From positions 1 to 5,752 of the forward strand of contig JAUVJB010000198.1 of assembly GCA_030592465.1 (NCBI GenBank): 5,752 bases of DNA, written 5' to 3'. The stretch comes from Bacteroidota bacterium (GTDB taxonomy: Bacteria > Bacteroidota > Bacteroidia > Bacteroidales > B39-G9). The notes under the pieces were generated by a model, which worked only from the letters and a program-made list of their open reading frames with translations, was not told the DNA's origin and did not search any database. A program made the position numbers and the translations under genes. This document shows, piece after piece, positions 1-5,359 of this stretch (its first letter is position 1; each line of letters begins with the position of its first letter).

Positions 1-30
1 ATTATAAAGCTATTAACCAATGTGTTAGCG

Positions 31-58
31 AACAATAGACAATAATCAATAGTCAATA
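31..58. repeat. Four tandem degenerate heptamers (RNCAATA-like)
   Basis: Four 7-bp units lie end to end: AACAATA (31-37), GACAATA (38-44), ATCAATA (45-51) and GTCAATA (52-58). All share the CAATA tail. Related units in the opposite sense, TAATGAC at 82-88 and 92-98, lie beyond a small hairpin, so 49-57 and 93-101 form an 8-of-9 imperfect inverted repeat. This resembles the short tandem heptameric repeats seen between genes in several bacterial groups. No function is evident. Confidence 0.6.
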
Positions 59-82
59 AAAAATCCCTGAGACTTCGGGACT
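52..82 (-). terminator. Weak terminator-like hairpin, minus-strand reading
   Basis: Read on the minus strand, AGTCCC pairs with GGGATT (6 bp including one G-U) around a 9-nt loop and is followed by a run of six T. This is the layout of a small intrinsic terminator. On the plus strand the same bases form only a 4-bp core stem with no T tract. No minus-strand gene is visible to its right, so the role is doubtful. It could simply be part of the surrounding repeat cluster. Confidence 0.3.
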
Positions 83-101
83 AATGACAATTAATGACTA
101 T

Positions 102-263
102 ATATTAATGTTATAATTGTTTTATAGTATATAAATTAGCTCAAATTATTACGAACCAGAGTATAATATCGTACATTAAAGTTTCAAATGCAATGTTTTC
201 ATTAATTATTTTTATATCGGATTTTAAATTTTCTCATAATAAGGCTATATGCCGTAGTTTCGC
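102..263. other. Non-coding AT-rich stretch, nothing recognised
   Basis: I see no convincing open frame, tRNA-like fold or promoter here. The only structure is a 5-bp inverted repeat, TACGA (150-154) with TCGTA (169-173), which is too short to mean much. Because a strong plus-strand terminator follows at 275, this may be the 3' untranslated region of a gene ending left of the window, or an unrecognised small transcript. The sequence does not separate these. Confidence 0.4.
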
Positions 264-274
264 AAAAAAACTTT

Positions 275-302
275 AGTCCTGCTTCGGTGGGACTTTTTTT
301 TT
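275..302 (+). terminator. Strong intrinsic terminator with UUCG tetraloop
   Basis: An 8-bp stem pairs 275-282 (AGTCCTGC) with 287-294 (GTGGGACT), including two G-U pairs. It is capped by TTCG closed by a C-G pair, the especially stable cUUCGg tetraloop. A run of nine T (294-302) follows directly. An A run at 264-270 means the reverse strand also shows a hairpin followed, after three bases, by T residues, so weaker termination in both directions is possible. It would end transcription entering from the left and insulate gene 1. Confidence 0.85.
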
Positions 303-370
303 ACATTCACCACAAATAAAAAAAGGTTCTTTTTAAATTTAAGTGGGTAATCAAATTTGCCTCCCTGTTT

Positions 371-478
371 TAAAGGCTAAAGTAAAAAGTATTTCAAAAT
401 TATTTTTTTCTATATATTTTTTTTTTACTTTAAACTTTAAATTTTTTAGCCTTTAGCCTTTTTACTTTACTTTTTACT
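371..478. repeat. Interspersed TTTAGCC / TTTTTACT repeat cluster with inverted copies
   Basis: The right part is built of TTTANNN-like heptads: TTTAAAC (429-435), TTTAAAT (436-442), then TTTAGCC twice (445-451, 452-458), followed by TTTACTT and TTTTTACT units. The left part carries the same words inverted. Positions 371-381 are the exact reverse complement of 445-455, and 381-391 of 468-478. The two 11-bp matches are not nested in hairpin order, so these look like inverted copies of one repeat family and not one stem. Function unknown. Confidence 0.6.
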
Positions 479-573
479 CATTCTAAATCATACATAACCT
501 AAAAAAAATATGAACCGTCAATATTATGTTCTTAAACAAGAAAAAAATATTTTTATAATTAATTAAAACAAAA

Positions 574-581
574 TAGATTTG
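574..581 (+). promoter_or_regulatory. Candidate Bacteroidota -7 promoter element for gene 1
   Basis: TAGATTTG fits the TAnnTTTG -7 consensus of the Bacteroidota primary sigma factor. It lies 29 bp before the start codon at 611, which would give a leader of roughly 20-25 nt. No clear TTTG -33 element is seen at the usual distance, so the site is a candidate only. The leader has no Shine-Dalgarno sequence, as is normal in the phylum. Confidence 0.5.
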
Positions 582-610
582 CTTAAATAAATTTTAAAAT
601 ATAAATAATT

Positions 611-2560
611 ATGAAAATTAAATTACTGATTTTGTTTTTGTTGTCATTTGGAGTATTATTTGCTCAAAAAACTGACTACAACACTGCACTTAGCTTGCTA
701 CAAAAAATTAAAGCAAGCGATTATCCTGAATCAATCACCATTCAGATTAAGAATGATGAAATTAACATTAATCAACAATGTCTCGGTAATAATGAAACCG
801 AAACTTATACCAAAATTTTAACCGAACAAGGAAAAAAAAGAAAAAGCCAAATTTTCTTCTATTTCGATTCTGATTACGATTCCTTAGCTGTTGATTTAAT
901 CGAAATTATTAAACCTGATGGTGACAAAACACAGCTTGACCCAACAAAAATTCTTCATAAAATAAGCCAAAGTTCATTTAGTGGATTTTCAAATATTTAT
1001 TCTGAAACAGGATGGTTTTTAACAGGAACTGTTCCAAATCTTGCAGTTGATGATATTATTCATATTATCAAAAATAAAATTACTCATAAAGCACGAATGG
1101 AAAACAATTTCTTTGACAGAATTGATGTTGAAAATTATTCTGCCACTTTAAAATATTATTACATACTAAATGCTCCTAAAGACCTGAAAATTGATACTAT
1201 TCATATAAACAAGAAAGACAATCTTGCTAAATTTGAAGAAACTGTTAACGGAGATATTAAATCATACACATGCACATTTGACTATATCCCACAAATTATT
1301 TATGAGCCAAACATGGACGACAGCGATAATTTTGCCTATTACATAATGCTCACAACAGTTGATAAATGGGAAGATATTTCTACATGGTATTACGGATTAG
1401 TTAAAAATCATTTGGAAGTAAATAAAGATATGCAAGATAAAGTTACAGAATTGACTAAAGATGCAAAAGATAAAGAAGAAAAAATAAAAAATATATTCTA
1501 TTGGGTAGCACAAAAAATCAGATATCTTGGTGTTGATAAAGAAAAAAATCGTCCCGGTTTTGAGCCGCATGATGTTACTTATACTTTTAAAACTCGCGGC
1601 GGTGTGTGTCGCGACAAAGCAGCTTTGTTAGTTGCCATGTTACGTACTGCAGGCATCCCATGTGACCCAATTTTAATTTCGGTAGGTTATAAATTAAATC
1701 ACAAAGCACCTTGTATGTGGTTTAACCATGCTGTTGCTGTCAGTTATGACGAAAACGGTAAACCGGAACATTATTTAGACCCTACTAATGAAACATCAAA
1801 AGATTTCTTTCCTCAATATGAAGAAGACAATACTTATATAATTGCCCGCAAAGAGGGAGCAGATCTTCAAATTGTTCCAATATCGCCGGCAAGCAGAAAC
1901 AATACAAATATTGACTTAAAAATAGCTCTCGATAACAACAATAATGCTAAAGGTTCAATAAAAATCACTTATTCAGGCTTAGCCGACACATTTATTCGTG
2001 GTGCGTTAATGAGACGTTCACCAACTAAAAGAAAAGAAATGCTTCAAAAATTTGTTTCTAATATGAATCCTGCTGCAACCATAAATGAATTCAAAATTTC
2101 TGATCCTAAAGATAAAAATACTAATATTAACATGACAGCCGACTTTGAAATTCCAAACTATATTGATACAGATAAACCATATTCTTTTGTGCCTTTTGAA
2201 GCATCAAAATTATCTTTATCATTTATTTATAATCGGGAAATGCAGGCTTTTAGCTTATCAGAACGAAATTATCCTTTTAAAATTAACAATACTTTTAGTG
2301 TAGATATTAATGAAAACATTTCTTTTGCAAATCCTGTTAAAGAAATATCAATACCTGAAAATATTAATCTCGATTATAAAGGATTTAAAATGACAAGCAA
2401 CGGGAAATTATCAGAAGACAAAAAACAAGCAAACGTAAAAGTTTCGTTTCAAGCAGAAAAAATACATTTCTCAAAAGATGATTATACCGACTTAAAGCTA
2501 AAATTATCTGAGTTAGAAAAATACGAAAAACTTTATATGATAAGTAAAGTAGGAAAGTAA
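611..2560 (+). CDS. Exported DUF3857 / transglutaminase-like protein, catalytic triad intact
   Basis: The 649-residue protein begins with a type I signal peptide (KIK, then a hydrophobic stretch at about 5-17, likely cut after A18 in LFA|QK), so it should be periplasmic or surface-associated. An N-terminal beta-rich region (about 45-240) matches the DUF3857 pattern, including TGTVPNLAVDDII at 138-150. A transglutaminase-like core (about 285-395) follows: catalytic Cys in RGGVCRDKA (C333), His in WFNHAVAV (H373) and Asp in HYLDPTNE (D390). The C-terminus (about 430-640) is beta-rich and resembles the DUF3858-type tail of this family. Such folds catalyse Cys-based acyl transfer or peptide hydrolysis; the substrate here is unknown. 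The ATG is chosen because it directly precedes the signal peptide and follows a promoter-like site. The next gene encodes a paralogue. Family assignment is firm; activity is inferred from the triad. Confidence 0.9.
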   Translation: MKIKLLILFLLSFGVLFAQKTDYNTALSLLQKIKASDYPESITIQIKNDEININQQCLGNNETETYTKILTEQGKKRKSQIFFYFDSDYDSLAVDLIEIIKPDGDKTQLDPTKILHKISQSSFSGFSNIYSETGWFLTGTVPNLAVDDIIHIIKNKITHKARMENNFFDRIDVENYSATLKYYYILNAPKDLKIDTIHINKKDNLAKFEETVNGDIKSYTCTFDYIPQIIYEPNMDDSDNFAYYIMLTTVDKWEDISTWYYGLVKNHLEVNKDMQDKVTELTKDAKDKEEKIKNIFYWVAQKIRYLGVDKEKNRPGFEPHDVTYTFKTRGGVCRDKAALLVAMLRTAGIPCDPILISVGYKLNHKAPCMWFNHAVAVSYDENGKPEHYLDPTNETSKDFFPQYEEDNTYIIARKEGADLQIVPISPASRNNTNIDLKIALDNNNNAKGSIKITYSGLADTFIRGALMRRSPTKRKEMLQKFVSNMNPAATINEFKISDPKDKNTNINMTADFEIPNYIDTDKPYSFVPFEASKLSLSFIYNREMQAFSLSERNYPFKINNTFSVDINENISFANPVKEISIPENINLDYKGFKMTSNGKLSEDKKQANVKVSFQAEKIHFSKDDYTDLKLKLSELEKYEKLYMISKVGK

Positions 2561-2589
2561 TTAATAAATTTTAAATTTAATTAAAATGA

Positions 2590-2740
2590 AACCTCCATGC
2601 TTAGCATTTTTTATTTTAAAGGTAGAAGCACAAAAGAACATGAATATATTATTAGTAGCAAAATTTTTGTGCATGGAGGTTCGCCGAACACCTTTAAAAA
2701 ATTTAATTTTGTGAGGCAACAAAAACCACAATCACAAAAT
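2590..2740. repeat. Interlocking inverted repeats in the gene 1-gene 2 spacer
   Basis: Four perfect inverted repeats are packed here. A: 2590-2600 (AACCTCCATGC) with 2671-2681, 11 bp. B: 2628-2635 (GCACAAAA) with 2665-2672, 8 bp, lying inside A and overlapping its right arm by two bases. C: 2614-2623 (TTTTAAAGGT) with 2690-2699, 10 bp; one arm lies inside loop A and the other outside it, so A and C would form a pseudoknot or exclude each other. D: 2706-2714 (ATTTTGTGA) with 2732-2740, 9 bp. A short GTTCG-C-CGAAC palindrome sits at 2679-2689, and ATGC-TTA-GCAT followed by six T at 2597-2612 is a weak terminator-like alternative. It could be a structured leader or trailer RNA or a small mobile-element remnant; I do not recognise the family. 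Confidence 0.6.
2704..2711 (+). promoter_or_regulatory. Candidate -7 promoter element for gene 2
   Basis: TAATTTTG is an exact TAnnTTTG match 79 bp before the gene 2 start codon. Initiation a few bases downstream would give a leader of about 70 nt. The element overlaps the left arm of inverted repeat D (2706-2714 with 2732-2740), which could act as an operator or leader fold. No good -33 TTTG is present. The motif is expected by chance fairly often in such AT-rich DNA. Confidence 0.4.
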
Positions 2741-2790
2741 CAATGACAGTAAGTATTTAATATTATAAACTTTAATTAAAATATATTCAG

Positions 2791-4659
2791 ATGAAAAAAA
2801 TAATATCAATAATAATATTAGTTGTATTCTATATCAGCGTTTCGGCACAAGACTATAAAGAATACATAAAAAATGTCCCCGGACAAGATAAATATCCCGA
2901 AGCATCGGCAATTAATGTAATAACTAAAATTGACGTAACATTAAATGAAGATGGTTCTTTTGAAAAACATGTGTTTTACATTAAAAAAATCTTAAATTAC
3001 AAGGGCAAGAGAAAATACTCAGACGTTAAAATTGATTATAACGCCAACTACTCAACAATTGACTTAGGAGAATGTTTTACTGTTAGAGACACTAATAGAG
3101 TTCCTTTACCCAAAGAGGCAGTTCATAATAATGAAACATTTATGACAACATTGTCGCCGGAATATATCAATCAACGTCAGGAAGTTATCAACTTCCCAAC
3201 AATAGAACCCGGCGATTTTGTAGTGCTTAATTACACTTTAAAAAGCAAACCACAAGCTTACTTTTCAGATTATGAGCACATGATGGAAGAAAATCCTTAT
3301 TTAGAAAAAGATTTAACTATTAAAACACCAAAAGATGTTAAATTAAAATATTCTTTCGATAATGATAAAATAAAATTCGATAAAAAAGAAGGAAATAATC
3401 AAATTATATATTCTTGGAAAATTGAAAATGCTCCGTTAATTAAAAATGAAAAAAATAAACCTTCTTATCTAATTATTGGCAGCCCAATTTTTTATTCAAC
3501 AGTAGATAACTGGAGCGATGCTTCAAAAATTCTATTTAAAGAATTTAACTCAACTAATTATAAAACAGACGAAGTTAAAGATTTGGCAAAAAAAATTACT
3601 TCAGGCATAAATGATAATAATGATAAACTCATATCTATTTATAATTATATTGACAAAAATTTTGTTTTCAAAAGATCAATGACTGATGATAAATTTACAC
3701 CTCAACCGGTAAAAAAAGTATTGGAACAAAAATATGGGAGCAACAAAGAACTAACTGCCTTATTTATTGCCATTGCTGACGAAGCGGGTGTTAATTCATG
3801 CAAACCCGTATTTGTATTAAGCGACAACAGTCAATATTTAAAAAAAATAAGAGAGATACCATGTAGAAATTTTATTTCAAAAATAGCAGTTTATAATGAT
3901 GAAGAACTAATATCGTTTAACAAAAAAGATTTTCCTTATGCTTTTGCCAATACAGAAAAAACATATCTTATTGTTGATGACGAAAGTCCGCAAATTGTTG
4001 AATATAAGTATAATAAAAATATATTAACTGATAAAACCGTTAACATTAAATTAAATGAAGATTTTTCATCTGATGCTAATTTTGAAATTGAATATACAGG
4101 TAAAAACGATTATCAGATAAGACGTAAATTTAAAAATGAAACCGAAAAAAGAAGGAAAATCTGGTTTACCCGTGGCATTGAAGATAAATCAATTACAGTC
4201 AATAAAGGACCTGAATTCATCAATATTCAAAATCTAAATAAACCATTAAAAATAAAATTTAACGCATCAATTGCTAACTATTATACCAAACAAAATAATT
4301 ATATTTATTTCAAATTACCGGAACCTGAAGATATTGATCTAACAATGACAGGACTAACGAGAGAAAATCCTTATCAGATAAACAATAATATTTTTATTAA
4401 AGAAACATATATTATTGATAATTTACCAAAAGGATATAAGGTAATTAAACCAAAAAATGACATTAACAAAACATATAAAGATGAAAAGGTAGAAATGAAA
4501 TTTAATATTAGTTCAAAACTAACAGGTAATAAATTGGTTGTAGTTAGAACAATTCATATTCCTCAAGCTATCATTTCTAAAAATAATTATCCGAAATTTT
4601 ATAAATTTATTAGTAACATTCAAAAACCAATGAATATTATGACTTTTCTTAAAGAATAA
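2791..4659 (+). CDS. Exported DUF3857 protein with degenerate transglutaminase-like core (likely pseudoenzyme)
   Basis: The 622-residue protein has a signal peptide (KK, hydrophobic 4-17, likely cut after A19 in VSA|QD), placing it in the periplasm or at the surface. Residues about 45-235 follow the DUF3857 pattern (LNEDGSFEKH near the start, NFPTIEPGDFVVLNY at 134-148). A transglutaminase-like region follows, but where gene 1 has RGGVCRDKA this protein reads KYGSNKELT, putting N318 at the catalytic Cys. The His position appears as K364 in FISKIAVY. The Asp motif YLDPT is replaced by YLIVDD (392-397), where D396 or D397 might be a shifted equivalent. The C-terminal part (about 414-615) is beta-rich and parallels gene 1. 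It is probably a non-catalytic paralogue with a binding or structural role. The alignment is by eye, so the loss of the triad is likely but not proven. The reading frame is intact, which argues for selection. Confidence 0.88.
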   Translation: MKKIISIIILVVFYISVSAQDYKEYIKNVPGQDKYPEASAINVITKIDVTLNEDGSFEKHVFYIKKILNYKGKRKYSDVKIDYNANYSTIDLGECFTVRDTNRVPLPKEAVHNNETFMTTLSPEYINQRQEVINFPTIEPGDFVVLNYTLKSKPQAYFSDYEHMMEENPYLEKDLTIKTPKDVKLKYSFDNDKIKFDKKEGNNQIIYSWKIENAPLIKNEKNKPSYLIIGSPIFYSTVDNWSDASKILFKEFNSTNYKTDEVKDLAKKITSGINDNNDKLISIYNYIDKNFVFKRSMTDDKFTPQPVKKVLEQKYGSNKELTALFIAIADEAGVNSCKPVFVLSDNSQYLKKIREIPCRNFISKIAVYNDEELISFNKKDFPYAFANTEKTYLIVDDESPQIVEYKYNKNILTDKTVNIKLNEDFSSDANFEIEYTGKNDYQIRRKFKNETEKRRKIWFTRGIEDKSITVNKGPEFINIQNLNKPLKIKFNASIANYYTKQNNYIYFKLPEPEDIDLTMTGLTRENPYQINNNIFIKETYIIDNLPKGYKVIKPKNDINKTYKDEKVEMKFNISSKLTGNKLVVVRTIHIPQAIISKNNYPKFYKFISNIQKPMNIMTFLKE

Positions 4660-4686
4660 TAAATTTTTGAGCTCACTAAAAGCAGC

Positions 4687-4720
4687 AAAATATTAAATTT
4701 TAATCGCAGGTTAATTTTTT
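4687..4720 (+). terminator. Very weak AT-only terminator-like hairpin after gene 2
   Basis: ATTAA (4692-4696) can pair with TTAAT (4711-4715). The stem continues past one T-T mismatch as AAAA (4687-4690) with TTTT (4717-4720), around a 14-nt loop, and more T residues follow. The stem lacks G-C pairs, so it is at best a poor terminator. The strong hairpin at 4922-4950 is the better candidate for the end of the gene 2 transcript. Confidence 0.2.
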
Positions 4721-4770
4721 TTATCTAATCACAATTGTTAAATTGCTATATGGTTACATTGTTATTTTTC

Positions 4771-4914
4771 CTTAAATCCGCAAGTGAATTGTTTAATTCG
4801 TCAGCTGACGAATTAAACAATTAGCTGTGGCATGGTTTACTTATACAAATAGTAGTAAATTGTAATTAATTTGATGATTATCAACAAATCCGCGCCACGG
4901 CTTGCGGATTTAAG
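4771..4914. repeat. 144-bp element with 14-bp terminal inverted repeats (MITE-like or structured RNA)
   Basis: The ends CTTAAATCCGCAAG (4771-4784) and CTTGCGGATTTAAG (4901-4914) are exact inverse repeats. Inside lie a 36-bp perfect palindrome (4787-4822) and a 9-bp stem, AGCTGTGGC (4823-4831) with GCCACGGCT (4894-4902, one G-T). The whole could therefore fold as a three-way junction. The octamer AAATCCGC occurs at 4774 and 4886 and inverted at 4904, giving an alternative 8-bp hairpin, 4886-4893 with 4904-4911. The element looks locally richer in G+C than its surroundings. No transposase and no clear flanking duplication is seen; TTAA occurs at both ends but belongs to the inverted repeat. It resembles a non-autonomous mobile element, but a structured RNA or protein-binding site is possible. 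Confidence 0.65.
4787..4822. repeat. 36-bp perfect palindrome with no spacer
   Basis: Eighteen bases on each side of the point between 4804 and 4805 are exact reverse complements; the core is GTCAGCTGAC and the ends are AATT. Beyond it the pairing continues imperfectly: CCGC at 4778-4781 with GTGG at 4827-4830, and AGT at 4783-4785 with GCT at 4824-4826, allowing G-T pairs, a bulged A4782 and a G-A mismatch. In single-stranded DNA this would extrude a long hairpin; as duplex it offers a two-fold symmetric protein site. Confidence 0.9.
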
Positions 4915-4921
4915 ATGTCTT

Positions 4922-4950
4922 AAAAATCCTGTCCAACCGACAGGATTTTT
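4922..4950. terminator. Strong bidirectional-type intrinsic terminator
   Basis: A perfect 12-bp stem, AAAAATCCTGTC (4922-4933) with GACAGGATTTTT (4939-4950), encloses a 5-nt loop, CAACC. The A run on the left and T run on the right mean the hairpin ends in a T tract on either strand. It lies 263 bp after the stop of gene 2 and 8 bp after the palindrome-bearing element. It would end the gene 2 transcript, or a transcript of the element itself, before gene 3. Confidence 0.88.
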
Positions 4951-5059
4951 ATTACAATATTTTTATGTAAAAAATCCATTATTTAGTAACCTCTTTTATA
5001 TTATTAATCAAACAAAAAAAAATCATATTCTTTTTATATGTATGTTTGTTACATTATGA

Positions 5060-5289
5060 TAGTAAATACAGCTTTAATATTTTTTAGTATAGTTGATTTT
5101 GTTTGTGATTCATTCGCATATATTAAAAAAACCTTACAAACAATTAATAATTATTTTAAATTTGATTTTCGTCCTCAAGCTTTAAAATTAAGCTATCGTT
5201 TACACATCTTTTTTTAGTTACCCATCACTATAATATTACATACCAAATAACCGTTAGCATTCTACACAGATTAAAGAAGTAAACAAAAA
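5060..5289. other. Non-coding AT-rich spacer before gene 3
   Basis: No open frame with coding character is seen on either strand. The only structure noted is a 5-bp stem, AGCTT (5178-5182) with AAGCT (5190-5194), around a 7-nt loop, too weak to call a terminator. The remainder is simple A/T-rich sequence upstream of the gene 3 promoter candidate. Confidence 0.5.
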
Positions 5290-5322
5290 TTGCTATTTTT
5301 AAATAAAAATTAATTAATTTCG
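5290..5322 (+). promoter_or_regulatory. Candidate promoter for gene 3
   Basis: TAATTTCG (5315-5322) matches the Bacteroidota TAnnTTTG -7 element at all but one position. A TTG (5290-5292) lies 22 bp upstream, at the upper end of usual -33 spacing. Initiation just downstream would give a leader of about 30 nt before the ATG at 5360. No Shine-Dalgarno sequence is present. The mismatch makes the call moderate. Confidence 0.45.
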
Positions 5323-5359
5323 CAACAAAACAATTTCGGGAACATAATAATAGATACAA

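Noticed and set aside
1..45. Possible C-terminus of an upstream gene (frame 1 open to a stop at 43-45; frame 3 open to a stop at 36-38)
   Set aside because: Both frames are open for under 15 codons and neither tail is recognisable, so no choice between them, or against non-coding DNA, can be supported.
318..334. AAAAAG-GTT-CTTTTT hairpin considered as a terminator
   Set aside because: The stem has a single G-C pair and no T tract beyond it; such hairpins arise readily from A and T runs.
2590..2740. Integron attC recombination site or CRISPR repeats
   Set aside because: There is no RYYYAAC/GTTRRRY core pair, no integrase, and no regularly spaced direct repeats; the structure consists of inverted repeats only.
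4772..4913. TTAA at both ends of the 144-bp element read as a piggyBac-type target duplication
   Set aside because: TTAA is its own reverse complement and lies within the perfect inverted repeat; it is also frequent in this AT-rich DNA, so it is not independent evidence.
4871..5059. Open frame of 62 codons (TTG start, then ATG) on the plus strand
   Set aside because: It begins inside the inverted-repeat element, runs straight through both arms of the strong terminator at 4922-4950, has no promoter or signal peptide, and its translation resembles no protein I know. It is best explained as chance.
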